In this document: piece by piece, positions 1 to 12,990 of the stretch
How the letters are laid out: each line of letters starts with the position of its first letter
How positions within the stretch are numbered: the stretch's first letter is position 1
Assembly (NCBI RefSeq): GCF_023973825.1
Contig: NC_090120.1
Location: 1-64,000 of the forward strand
DNA: 64,000 nt
Origin: Plasmodium brasilianum
Lineage: Eukaryota; Apicomplexa; Aconoidasida; Haemosporida; Plasmodiidae
Direction of reading: 5' to 3'
Made by a program: the position numbers and the translations under genes
Notes under the pieces: model-generated
Seen by the model: the letters and a program-made list of their open reading frames with translations, nothing else
Database searches by the model: none
What the model was told of the DNA's origin: nothing

Positions 1-454
1 CCTAAACCCTAAACCCTGAACCCTAAACCCTAAACCCTGAACCCTAAACCCTAAACCCTGAACCCTGAAACCCTAAACCCTGAACCCTGAACCCTAAACC
101 CTGAACCCTGAACCCTTACCGCACAAAACCTGAAACCCTAACCCTAAACCCTAAACCAACCCTAACCCCCTAAAACCCTAAACCCTAAACCCTAAAAACC
201 CTGAACCCCTAAACCCTAAACTAAACCTAAAACTCTAAACCTGAACCCCTAAACCTAAACCCTAAACCCTGAACCCTAAACCCTAAACCCTAAACCTGAA
301 ACCCTAAACCCTGAACCCTGAACCCTAAACCCTAAACCCTAAACCTAAACCCTAAACCCTAAACCCTAAACCCTAAACCCTGAACCCTGAACCCTAAACC
401 CTGAACCCTAAACCCTAAACCCTGAACCCTAAACCCTAAACCCTGACACCCTGA
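1..454. repeat. Telomere repeat tract, left chromosome end
   Basis: Head-to-tail 7-mers CCCTAAA and CCCTGAA on the + strand, the C-rich strand of the Plasmodium telomere (GGGTTYA on the other strand), so the chromosome end lies to the left. The tract is regular at 1-110 and 240-440. Between about 112 and 245 it is degenerate, with broken units and non-repeat words such as TTACCGCACA. It ends at about 454 with CACCCTGA and passes straight into AT-rich DNA. Confidence 0.97.
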
Positions 455-879
455 TAAAAATTCATAGTTGTATCATAAATAAAATGTGCCTTTTTTAATT
501 ATTAAACTGAGGAAAATATATTTAATATACTTTTATGTTATATAATTTATAGTATAATACAAATTTTTTATGATTATTTATCTTCTCATAAAACAATTGT
601 TTTATTTCCTTATATCATTCATATTTGAATATTTCATTAGATTTTTCATATATGTCTCGTATGATATTTAAAAGTATTTATACATCCTATTAATTTCAAC
701 TTTATCTTTTTCCTTCTTTTATTTTTTACTTATAAAAAATTGTTACATATAGATTACAATTTATTATTTTTTAAATATTCTTATTCTAATTTACTTCGTT
801 ATATGGGTTACACTAACAAAAGAAAACTTAAGTACACGGACTAGTACAAATTGTTCAATATCTTTTAGGATTTCTACTG
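455..879. other. Telomere-proximal non-coding DNA
   Basis: AT-rich sequence directly inside the telomere. No tandem array like the rep20/TARE blocks of P. falciparum is visible, and no reading frame worth reporting. The distal remains of the neighbouring PIR relic begin somewhere near its right edge. Confidence 0.6.
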
Positions 880-2419
880 ATACTAATTAAAATATAAGCT
901 TGTTATGATTTCTCTATATTGTTATATAAAAAATCCTTCATTTATCTTTTTTTTGTCCCTTCATTTAGCCATGTTGAAAAGGTAGTAATCTAATAACAAA
1001 ATATACAATATAAAAAAAATATAATATTTTTTTATATTAAAATTATAAAATTTTAAAGAAATTTAATTATATATATCAATATAAAAGATTTATATTTTAA
1101 TATGAAATTTGTATGTACTTTGTAAAAAGGGAAAAAATAATAATTACGGCGAATATATTAGCAACTGATATACCTAGACAGATGGAAATAGATCCAGGCT
1201 TATTATACACACATACTGAAGTATTAGAATTATTATCAACAGTATGCAAAAATCATATAACTTTAGATATGTTTTCTCTCTAATTCAACTTTTATTTAGT
1301 AGATCCCGTTTCACTAGCATCTGCTTCTGTTAATCTTGGCCCTCGTACTGGAGATGGGGAATTCGGTAAATCTTCTTATAGAACATTTTCTGACAAATGG
1401 GAATAAGATTTCTATCCATTTTTTGATGAGGAACTCTTATATACTCACTTCCTTTCAGGTTTCTACATATTACGTTCTCTATCTGAGATATCACTTCCAA
1501 TATTTACTTCTCCCTTTTCACCACTAAGCACTAACACTTTATGTGAAAATTCAGAAACATGTAATTTAAGCTATCTTTAAATATTTTCTCATCTACATAT
1601 TTTTTTAGAAGCTTCTAATATTGTGGGAATGCTTTTATATAACTATACTGACTTACCATGAGGATTACTCACCTGATAACATCTAATTAATCTAAAAGTG
1701 ATGGTTTTTTCTGCGTGAGAATACGCATTTTTTTTTTATCTACCATTTGATTTATATTTAACAGCATATTTAGGGAATATGAAATCTTCTTTTGCTCAGT
1801 TAAATTAAAACATATATAATAAATAATTGAAATTATAATCTTCTTTGCATGTAAAATAATCTTAACAATTATCCTTTCCAAATGCATTTTAACAATCCAC
1901 TCTGTAAATTTTATATAGCGATTTAATTGAACTAAAGTATTTATCATATTAGATATATATAAAATCATCATAAATATTAACACAAGAATCAGCAGTGCTA
2001 TAATTTTTAAAATAATTATACAAATACATTTTTTCTTTTCATTCTTTCAAAATGTCATTTGGATTGTACGGAATGTGAAAATAACTTTTAGATTCATAGT
2101 AATATTTATTTTTAACATAGTAAATTTTACTAAAATATGAATCATAAAACTTTTGGATATATTTATAAAACATTTTTCATATTTCATAATATTAAACCTA
2201 AGTGAATTATGAACAACGATTATTACTGTACTCTGAGTTCAGTATTGTAGATTAGTTCTTAAAATTTCTCTCAATTTTAATACAGAGTTCACTAATTCCT
2301 TGATATTTTCCCTTAAATTTTTGAAATTCTTTACAGTTTTCATCAAAGCCATAACAACTCTTTTCATTATTAAATATTTCTTACAATTTAAATTCCGGTA
2401 AATCTCTTTTAAGATCATT
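880..2419 (-). pseudogene. Decayed PIR gene (relic)
   Basis: Minus-strand pieces lie in the order expected for a PIR gene. Exon 2 starts at 2419 after a TTTTTAG acceptor. Its first 60 codons read as a PIR amino end (DLPEFK, a cysteine pair, then ISELCIKIERNFKN) with two in-frame TAA codons. A 98-codon open stretch follows at 1983-1687. At about 1375-1295 there is a Ser/Pro/Thr-rich stalk-like stretch (LPNSPSPVRGPR). At about 1190-1125 there is a hydrophobic segment ending in a likely donor. Near 980-940 STWLNEGTKKR resembles the basic tail exon of PIR proteins. The frame is broken repeatedly and no exon 1 was found. PIR identity rests mainly on the amino end and the order of the parts; the stalk and tail assignments are inference. 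Confidence 0.5.
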
Positions 2420-5400
2420 CTAAAAATAAAGGAAAAAATATGAGTTATATAAGTGCTAAAATATTTTCTATAAACAAAAATTCATTGTTCTTCTAAAGAA
2501 ATGGATTATTAAAATAATAATATTTCAATATTTTCATTTAGTATAAACCGAGTATGTGTCATATGACCTCCATTATAGATTGCATTTTATTATAGCTTAT
2601 CTGAACTTACTAAAATGACATTGTTAATTAATATAACTTTCTATATATAAAAAACAATAGCACATAATCTTTTATTATAATACGTATAACTTTATATTTA
2701 TTTTAAAAAATGAAATTATATTTATTAGTAATAACTCCTTTTTGATATATATATGGATATTATATATAAAACCGTTATATATGTCATATAAATGCGACAA
2801 TTTAAGTTTGAAAAAATAAAAAAATTCATAGGTGAATAATTATCGAGTAAATTATACTATAATATATTATTGTTTTGTACAATATTAATATTTATAAATG
2901 TTATATGATTATGTGTTAATGTATAATAAAGAAGTTAATATTACGATTGCATAAACATAAATACTTGTTTTTATAGCAATATATTCCTAGCAATTTTATA
3001 TTACATATTAAAGAAATTATTATACATTGGTATTTTGTTTCTTTAAATAATAAATATTTTTTACACACATTGATTACATTTCAGGATGAAAATTAATATA
3101 CTAACTAACGTATTTATCCAAATTAGTGGGTTATTCTAAAGCATATTCTCTTTATAATATTAAGCTAAATTTTTATACAAATATAAAAATTTTAATATAT
3201 CGAGAAAAAATATTATTCTTTAATAAATGTATATTTAATAAATGATTTAACTTAAATATAAAGTGCTTAGGGAATAATTTTATTAATTATATCTAAAATA
3301 CCTGAAAGGATTGTTATACACTATAATTATAAAATTACACACATCGTTTTACTTCTTTTAAATATTGGAAACTTAAAATATTACGTTGTTGTATATTTCA
3401 ATTATATTTATATAATATTATTTATTTCCACAATTTATATCAATATATATACGATTGTAGAATGATATTATGAATTATTCTGAATAAAAAATTACATAAA
3501 TAAAAGCTAAATAAGTTCATTTAAAAAACAAAATACAATGATTAATATATATTTTCAAAATAAAAAGATATAATTTCAGATGTAAATAAGTCCATAATCT
3601 TGATAATATATATTATATAATATAAATATATATGTAACAGTTATTTCAAAATTACCTAAATTCTTAATAATTATGAAAACATATATTAAATGACTTTTCA
3701 AATATATATAATTATATTCTTCATTTTCCTAAATTCATTATTATTTTTAAAGCAGAATAAGTATATTTACGATCTTTATTATTTGTATTATGTATTTTCT
3801 TAAAATTTTTGTAATCATTTTATATAGTTTATTAAAGTATCATTCATTCCAAAAACAACAATCTTAATAAGTTATTATAAAAATCGTTAACATTATTCTC
3901 TATATGGTATTCGCTATATGTTTATATGAATTCAAATAATTTAAAATACTTTTCTAAGAGTGATGACAATATAAATTGATATTTAATTTTTTATATTAAG
4001 TAATAATATAATACACCTTCATAAGAATAAAATTTTTATAAAGCTCTATAGATAACAATTATTATAATAAAATGATATATAAACATTCATATTTATATTA
4101 TTTACTTATCCAGTTTTAATATATATTTATTAAATAAAATAAAAAAAAATTTGAATATAAATATATAAAAATTAAAAGTATATAGTAGCATATATTATAT
4201 TTGTTTTGTAATCTCTGAAATAAATTTTTAAATTTACATAAATGTATATTAGTAATAGTTGTTCGTCTTTTAGCTTCTGAGCTTAGAATATATTAACGCT
4301 ATTAATTGAGAACACAATGAACATTCATAATTATAAAAAAAACGAAATATATTTTTATATTATAATATTAAATAAAAATATAATATTATTGAGTGAAATG
4401 TTAAAAAAATATTCATTTGCATTTAAACCATATATGTATATTAAGTTTTTATTATTTTTTTTTTTTGTACAATAATATATATTTTTGCTTTCCAGAAATA
4501 AAAATTGTAAATACATTTCCCTGTGATTTTTAATTTTTTATTATATTTTTTATTTATTTCTTAAATTACCCTTTTATTTTTTAGATTTCCAAGTATAATT
4601 TTCTTTTAAAATATAGTATTATTCTAGGTTAAAAATAGCCTTAAATTAATACATAATTTTTGTGGATTATTTTTATGCATCATAGAAAATAAAAAATAAG
4701 TGCATTATGTATATTAATTATATTTACTGCTTTTTAATATAATAAATAAAAAGAATATTATATTCTATGACACTAAATAATAATATGTGCAAATAAAAAT
4801 AATCATATAATATTATAAATAAATCTAGCCATGTTAAATATAAATTTAAGTTATATAAAGGTTTGTTAAAAGAAAATTTTAGAATATGAATAATATGCTA
4901 TTTTTCCTATTGAAAAAATTATAAAAGAATTCATAATATACTATTCTGTTTAAATAAATACTATTGAAAACATATTCATAAGGAGAAACATAAACAATTA
5001 ATATTTTTACATAACATAAAAATTTCTTATGACAAGAAAATTATTTTGTAACATGTTATTGTTACACTTTCTACATTTTTACACAATTAAAAATTAAAAA
5101 TCCATTATATTCAAAAAATTATAATTACTTAAAAAAAAAAAACAAAAAGTAAATTATTACAATTAAAATGGTTTTTTTGAATTGCTAAATCAAGTTTCGT
5201 AAAATGAAATAAATATATTTTTATTCCACTAATGTATATGTTCATGTGTTTACATTCTTAATGACAACCTCTTGTATTCCTTACAAACATTTATCATTTC
5301 AACAACAAAAATGTTACCTAATTAAAAAGAATTTTTTACGTATAAATATGTTAAAGCATAAAAACTGATAAAGTAAACAGTAGAAAAATTGTACTATCAA

Positions 5401-5638
5401 ATAAGTTATAATAAAATGTAAGTTCCATTTAATACAATTAAGAGAACACTTTAATTTTTTTTACATCCTCAAAAATTCATTGGAATATTTATTTATCATG
5501 ATTTTTTTTATTTTTTCCGTTTACTTGTTTAACAATGATAAAAATAATGTGCAAATTTATTATATCAAAATATTTTATGTAATATATTTAAAACATAACT
5601 AAATCAACAATTACTTAATTGTAATAATTAAATAATAA
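2420..5638. other. Intergenic, no gene seen
   Basis: About 3.2 kb of AT-rich DNA with short homopolymer and AT runs. The first exon and promoter of the decayed PIR to its left would fall near 2420-2700, but no start codon followed by a usable donor could be chosen. Nothing else reads as coding. Confidence 0.55.
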
Positions 5639-5764
5639 ATGCAGAAATACTCTGATTTCCTGGAACATTATAATTCGCATAAATCTAATAATCCCTTATG
5701 TGCGGATTCTACTAAAACTAAAATTCCACTAATAGACCTAGACTATTTTTTATATATAGCCTGA
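5639..5764 (+). pseudogene. PIR-like coding shard
   Basis: A 41-codon open frame, MQKYSDFLEHYNSHKSNNPL and onward to a TGA at 5762-5764. Its codon use and amino-acid mix (Cys, Asp, Lys, Tyr, few Phe/Ile runs) stand out from the surrounding noise. The pattern Tyr-x-x-Phe-Leu-x-x-Tyr-x-x-x-Lys-x-x-x-Pro-Leu-Cys resembles the middle part of PIR proteins. A stop codon lies just upstream and no splice-linked neighbour was found. It is probably a fragment left by gene decay or recombination; the family call is tentative. Confidence 0.35.
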
Positions 5765-6870
5765 ATTCCAAATCTATATTAATGAATTATATGAAAAAAA
5801 ATATAATTCGATATTGTTACTCTTACCTTATTAAAAAAATAATAGTTATAAATATTAGTAAATTAGTTATAGTAAAAGTAAACTATACATATGCATAGAA
5901 CCTTAAATAATATTAGTATTTACATAATTTATTTGTGTAATTCCATAAAAGATAGGACAAATATAAAAATAAATTCTTAAAGTTAATGAAATGGTTGTAT
6001 AAAATACATATTTAATTTAATTAATGAAATGATAATTTATATCTTTGTAGACATATAAATCATTTATAGAATATTACATATATTTGGGGGAAAAATAAAA
6101 AGGATTTGTACATATTACCTATTATTATGTGATTATATTTAATTCGTTAATTAAATAATTGAATGATACAAAATATACGAATTATATATATTATATTTAT
6201 CTATATATATTCAATGAAATTTACTGTTAGTTCATTTTTTCAAAATAGAAGTAATACTACAATTATGAAGAATAATAAAATTATAAATATTCATAACTTT
6301 TCATTATACTGTAAGGATTTGGAGTTCCTAAATTAGTTAACTCTTATAAATAATCCATGCATAAAATGAATCTCATTTTATTATATATTAATAATTCCCC
6401 TTTTATGTCTTTCAAAAAAATAAAATTAAACATGTTTTATTAAATTTTTAGGGAAAATAGGAATAGCATATATCTCAAAGACATATATTACAAAATAAAT
6501 ATTAAGTTTTTTTTTAGTAAATATATGTATACATATCAGTGCAACAATATATACTCACTTCATTTCTTTAAATACAAATAAAGACCTATTTATTATTAAA
6601 TTAGAATTAATAGGTTATTTTTCTAATTACTTAAACAAATAGTAATTTTCTTGTAAAAAAAGAAAAAAAATAGTAATCATTGTTTATATTAGTTTAAATA
6701 AAAATAAACAAAAATACTCTATTAAAATTATGTTAATTCTACTGTTACGTATGCTTTTTAAAGCACAAATATATACTTTTCTTAGAATTCTATTTTAATA
6801 CGCAAATATATGTATTATTCTGTAATATATAATTACACAATATAATAATTTAAAACACAAGTTATAAAAA
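5765..6870. other. Intergenic, no gene seen
   Basis: AT-rich, no coding signal. The right end is the 3' flank of the fam-l gene that begins at 7074. Confidence 0.55.
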
Positions 6871-6897
6871 CTTAAAACATTCAAATCTATAAAAAAG
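6871..6897 (-). promoter_or_regulatory. Conserved 3'-flank motif, copy 1
   Basis: Plus-strand text CTTAAAACATTCAAATCTAT followed by an A run. It begins about 177 bp past the stop codon of the fam-l gene at 7074. One of eight similar copies, one behind each fam-l/fam-m gene. Role unknown; it could be a 3' UTR, polyadenylation or termination signal. Confidence 0.45.
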
Positions 6898-7073
6898 CTA
6901 AGAACATATATTTTTATTCTTTGGAATTAGAAAATGCATTAATATGTAATTGCTTGCATAAATTTTCAGCAATTAACTATATGTTTATTGTACACATAAC
7001 TAATGACATTGTAAATATTACATCATATTAAAATATATGTTACCTTAAAAAAATAAATTCCTTATTATTCATT

Positions 7074-7993
7074 TCACTTTTTACTGAACTTAATTTTTTC
7101 ATATTTTTTAGCTTTTTTATGGTAATAAAAAACGTACGATATAAGTGTAACACCTAATATTAAAAAGGGTATAACATATAATACAATATTAAATAATGCT
7201 CCTAATACACTTTGAGATGTACCTCCAGCAGGCAATAACCAACTAAAATATTTCTTCAAAGTTGCCTCCCAGGAATTTAAACTCGATTTCAATCCTGATA
7301 ATTCCAAAAATCCCTTTCCTCCAAATGAACGCAGAGATATATCTACTATAAGTAGAGTTGATAACAACAAAAACAATAATAAAGGTGATCCTAATCGTAA
7401 TGAGAATTTTTTACGCATTATTTTTTTGTAAGTCTTATCACTAATATTCTTGTTCCTTTTAAGAAAATCTACAAAATCCAGCTCTTTGAATATTTTTTTT
7501 TCAAGATGACTGTATTTTTTTGTCATAAATTTAGAATATTTATTGTTCATATCTTGTTTGTGTCTATCATAATTATTTAATGAACCTCTATATAATTCTT
7601 TCTTTTTTTCTGTGCAGTCCTTTTCAGTATTAGATATATCCATTTTTTTGTTCATTCCATTATTTGATACATCATCTCTTAACATTACAACTTTTGAATC
7701 CTTATCCTTTTTATATTTTGCTAGTAATCGATATATTCTGTCGTCTAATTTTATAGCAAGCGTGTACTTTTTGCCTAGGTATTTGTTAGACGTAATCTAA
7801 AAATCCAAAATAAATAATAGTTATTTAATGAATAAATAATATAATGATGAAAACAGTATTCATAAAAATATAAAATGAAAAATATAAATAACAAAAATAT
7901 TCTTAAATAATTTTATCATACCACATGATTACTTAGATGCGGTATCCACGTTAAGAAGATAAGTACAACAATTTTAATAAATGAGAAAATCAT
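7074..7993 (-). CDS. fam-l family exported protein
   Basis: Two exons on the minus strand: 7993-7922 (24 codons) and 7796-7074 (240 codons plus stop), about 264 residues. The intron has donor GTATGA and acceptor TTTTTAG. Exon 1 is a signal-like helix (FSFIKIVVLIFLTW). Exon 2 carries a PEXEL-like RLLA at residues 47-50 and a Lys-rich charged spacer. The family block KKIFKELDFVDFLKRNKNIS follows. Two membrane segments lie at about 161-179 and 225-248, and the basic tail is YYHKKAKKYEKIKF. The codon where relatives start is TTG here (8008), so the ATG five codons on was chosen. fam-l proteins of P. malariae are predicted to be exported; their molecular function is unknown. The C-terminal half is intact. 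Confidence 0.85.
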
Positions 7994-8410
7994 AATGCTT
8001 TTTTCCAAGTTCTGTTCTTTAAATAATTTAAAATATTTAGTAAAAAATACATAAAAAGTTATACTATAACCTCTTAAAGGCAAAGGATATTATATTAGTT
8101 ATTTAATTCTAATTTTTTTTTTTTTTTGTATCTACTTAATAAAATTTATATAAATGTAGAGTATTTTATAACATCGATATACAAAAATAATATTAAAAAG
8201 GTATTATATAATTTTTAACTTTATAGTGTTTATTAAAAAAAAATAACTTTCATCTAAATAAAATAATATTAATTTATATAAAAATATTCAAAATATATAT
8301 TTTAATGATTTAGCAGAGTAGTTTAACTAAATGATTTTTATTATTAATTTCATTCAGAATATATTATGAAAAAAATAATATTTCCATATTATAAGGAAAT
8401 ACGGAATTTA

Positions 8411-8445
8411 TATACCATATAGATCGTATAGTATACATATAAAAT
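8411..8445 (-). promoter_or_regulatory. Conserved upstream block, copy 1
   Basis: ATAGATCGTATAGTATACAT and flanks, about 420 bp before the fam-l start at 7993. It matches the more obvious blocks upstream of the other fam-l/fam-m genes only loosely. Candidate promoter element, inferred from position and similarity. Confidence 0.25.
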
Positions 8446-8907
8446 ACATTATTTCATACCCTAAAACCAATAAGTAATGTTATGAATATCTTGTCATTAA
8501 AAATTATAATTTTATTAACATGATGTTTTTAAAGAAATTATTTGTAAAAAAATATTAATTATAACAACACAAAAACAGTAATAATAAATAAGGATAACTA
8601 TATTTTACATAATATTTTGTAAAATGTTAATATATCAGCATAATAAATTTATGCATAAAGGAAGTACGATCTTTTATATTATAGTCCTTGCTTATAGAAT
8701 CGAGAATATATGGAAATACCTAATTTCTGAAAAAATATATAAAGTTAAATAAGTTCTAATTTTCCTGTTTTTTCGAAAAGTTTTGAAAGTTATAGATTTA
8801 ATTAAAATAAATATAAATCATTATTTCTAAGTGAAAAGTATTTATATCTAACTACTTAATTATTTTTAATTAATTGTAAACATTTAGAAGGAATATTAAT
8901 ATAATCG

Positions 8908-8931
8908 AAAAAAAAAAAAAAAAAAAAAAAA
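8908..8931. repeat. Poly-A tract (A24)
   Basis: Uninterrupted run of 24 A on the + strand in non-coding DNA. It accounts for a spurious Phe-rich frame on the other strand. Confidence 0.95.
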
Positions 8932-11900
8932 GAAAGGAGATTAAAGATATAATAAGCATTGACATAGTACAAATAATTTGATTAATTTGGAAATATATAT
9001 GAAATAAATTTACAAATAATATACAGAATAAAAATGATTTGTAACGAATCATTAAGTACAACAGTATAATTTACTAAAAAGTATGGTATAATAATTTTTC
9101 TATGTATGATTTTCAAATAAATTTATTATTTTGTTTTTATTCATTTAAAAATACTCAATGCTTGTAATGTATTTTAACGGTAAATCATAATAAATCTTTA
9201 TAAATATATAAAAAATAACATTTTATTAAAAATACTTTTAACGGAAGAAACATATTTTTTCCAAATAATTTATTTTTTTAAAAGATAAAGTGAGGATTAT
9301 ATTTATAAAAATATCATAATCGTAAAAATTTATTGTAATAATCTTATATATAATTTTATATTGTTCTTATTAAAAAGTCTTAGCCTGCAAGTTAATAAGT
9401 TGAAAATTGAAATAGAAAAAAAATTTCCTAAATTTAAAACGCCATTTTTAAATTATAAAAATTAAATTTAATATATATTTATTCTTTTAATCTATATATT
9501 ATTATCGTAACAACACTTATTAATTCTTTTATTTAGTCTCTTTTAGGTTTTTCTCAAATTTTATTGTCCCATTTTTTTAATTTCATTTAATGTTTCTTTA
9601 TATAATATAATTTTACCGATTTTAAAAGTATATAATAATCCACGTATATATATTATAAAATAATTTTCTAAAAATAAGGATACTACATAATTATATTCTT
9701 CCAAGCAATTATTTAAAAATAGTATTTTTCTGTTCTAGAAATATTGGTTATTTTTAAACTTTTTTCTGGGTCTTCTTGGAAAATATATCTTTATTTTTCA
9801 CAATTATTTATACCTCTCTTAAGTTAGAAAATAATGAACTAATTGTTTAATTTCCTTGTAAAATATTAATTTTTCTCCTTATTAAGTATATATATCATGG
9901 ATAAATTGTTCTGTTATATATATATTACTCAATAAAGTTAACGTAATTTTCGTATTATGTATTTTTTACATTTAATAAATAATATAATTAATATTTAATG
10001 CATACAAATAAAATAAGTTAAATATATAATAATATAAAATTTAATTATATTATTTACATTCCTGTGCAAGATATATAATACAATATCTACAAAAAATATG
10101 ATATCATTTAAATGTTCAATAATTATAGAATTTAATCCACGGTTTATAAGGTTTCATCATAATTCACATACAGTAGCTTAAGTTTTTTCTTTTATACAAA
10201 ATAAAAATATTTGAAATGTTTACTATTTTATAATTTTACAGAATAATTATATGTTCTACTAGGTCTAATAAAATTTCATACTAAAAATAATAAATACACT
10301 CTTAACATACAACCTAAAAATATGAACGTTTATATATTAATTATATAAATGGATGTGTGATACAGAAAATATCTAATATGTTCATTTAAATGAAAAATTT
10401 TAAAAATTAATGAAGAATTGATAAAAATTATATTATTAAGTGCATAATTGTACCATTCTTAAAATTTCTGATTATATTAAGTGAATATATTCAATTATAA
10501 TGAATCTCCATTATTATAAAATATTCACTAGAACAGTTATACACTCATGCACAATCTTCTTCTACTACTACTTTTTAAGAATTTATCTTATAATTTCCAA
10601 TGGTTATATTAACATTTAATTCATTACTTTTCATATATTTTCTCTTTTATAGCACTATAAGTTATTCTAGCTAAAAGAGAGAATACCATTCCACCACCCC
10701 TGTAATCTATGAGGACAGGAAATTTTTGGAGTAATAGTGTTTTAATTATATATATATACATATAATTTATATTAATACTAGTTTATTTGGACTCCGTTAA
10801 TGTCTTCAATAAGAAAAAATAAAAATATTTTGAAATTTCTAGGTGAACCACTGGATAATATAACGATAAATGATTCTTAAAATGCAAAGATATATTCATC
10901 CGATAGCATATATTACATGACATATTATAATGTAAAAAATAACATTTATATATTAAATAATATTAGTTTTTTTTTATATCAATTAATGTCCTAACAATTT
11001 TTTTTTGAAATTTATTTAAAATAAATACAAAAAAAGGTTTCAAGATAATTTTTTTAATGATATTATTACAAAATTATAGATATATAAATTATTTTAAGTC
11101 GAATAGAACTATAAAAGATACTTATATAAAAATGTATGTAAACTACTTTAACAAAATAAACAAAAAATATTAAATTATAGCATAAATATTTTATGTAAAT
11201 TTACATATTATGTGGAAGAGACAGATATAATATATAAATTCTTTATTATTAATATTATTACCCAAATATTTATTTATAACATCGATTATTTATTATGAGA
11301 AATCAATTCCTATTATACGTATATAAGTGCAATTGAATAAATAATTTTGCATAACCTTATAATTATGTTTAATGGAAAGATAAAATTATCATTATCTTTT
11401 CTAAAAAGTGGTTATAATAAAGATGTTCCACACATTAATGTAATTTTATTACATCAATAATGATTTTTACTTTATTATAGATAATTTGTCCAAAATATGA
11501 AAAATTATGTAACTCGTTATTTCAAATATCAGTGCTAAAACCATAGAATATGATGTTAAATAAATTATATAAAGAAAGATAACAAATAATAAAAATATCT
11601 TTAAATGATATTAATATATATATAACAATAATATCACATATTATACATTAAAATAATATGGATAAGTAAAATTTATAACATTATACATGAAATTACTTAA
11701 AAAGTTATGTTTCTCCTATGAGACATTGTGCCTCTATATTCCTGTGTGCAAGTGAAAGGATTAAGTAAATTTGTAACATATTCAAAATAAAATAGATTTA
11801 TTTATTTCTATTTTTTTCATATATAATATTCTTTAAGACTGATATTATAATTAGAATGTATTGATAACTATAAATTCTAGTATAAATGTTTGTGAACTAT

Positions 11901-12719
11901 AAATTTATATATGTATGTGCCTAGATATAGCAATATATATAACAGTTACTGTATTGAAAATTTATATATAATAAATGACAAAAAATTATCATATATTGTT
12001 TAAAGAAACATAAAAAAAAAAAGTATTAATTTTATCTATTTACTTAGATGCATTTTGCGATGTTTTATACATATAGCAATAAAGTTGTTGAATTATATGA
12101 TAAAAGTTTAAATGTTCAATAAAGCTATTTCATTGTTAAATATTATTTCTTAAATTAATAAATACTATATTCATAATAGTATCATGAAATATTCAATAAT
12201 TAATTCTAATTGTTATTAATTTTGAATTTATTTAAATTAATTGTTTTATATAAAATACAGTATCATAAAATTATTCTGATCTTAAAAAAACATAAAATAA
12301 AATAATTATATCAAAAAAGAAAAACTTCTTTTTCACATATTTATAAAATATTAAAATAAAAAAAATAAATGAATATTTTTATATAGATGTTTCAAATAAA
12401 ATTACACTCAATTTTATTCTTATTCTTACAAATATTTTAGAAAATAATATGGATTTTTTATTTTGTCACATATACATTCACGATAATAAGTTCACTATAT
12501 AATATTTTAATAATACATGTAATTAATATACTCAAATGAAATTATAAATATATAAAATTTCCTAAAACATCAGAAACTATTTTTATATATATTTCCCAAT
12601 ATATTCATACTAAACAATACGATTTAAAATGGATTAGGACGCAATATAAAGGATTAAAATTAAAGCAAACAATAGAACGCACAAAAACAATGTAACAGAT
12701 TAAATTAAGAATTAAAAAT

Positions 12720-12990
12720 AAAAACAATAATTACTTATATATTAGATTAATTATTCATAAATATTATAACTTAATCGTTTATGTGAAATTATTATTTACA
12801 AATATATACTATCAATTAAAATTTTTTTTTTTTAATTTCCTCACCATTATCTCTTACTTATATACATGTTTCAAAGGAAAAAATCTAATTAGAAATAAAT
12901 ACTTACATTATAATATAATATCTTATATGGTTAGTAATACGGTTAGAAATTTCTGTAAATTCATTTACAAATTCATGTCTCAAATAATAT
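12720..12990 (+). repeat. STP1 5'-flank repeat, copy A
   Basis: Diverged match to 52150-52400. Both lie about 1.3-1.6 kb before an STP1 start and share a T-rich stretch followed by words such as TTATCTC/TTATCAC-TTA and ACATGTTTC/CTTGTTAC. This shows that the two STP1 loci were copied together with upstream DNA. An open stretch here (12783-12995) is not conserved in the other copy and is not called as a gene. Confidence 0.5.

Noticed and set aside
1336..1527. Plus-strand open frame of 63 codons
   Set aside because: It is antisense to the stalk region of the decayed PIR gene, which explains its unusual composition better.
8870..9061. Minus-strand Phe-rich open frame
   Set aside because: Created by the A24 run and AT-rich DNA; no splice partner or family resemblance.
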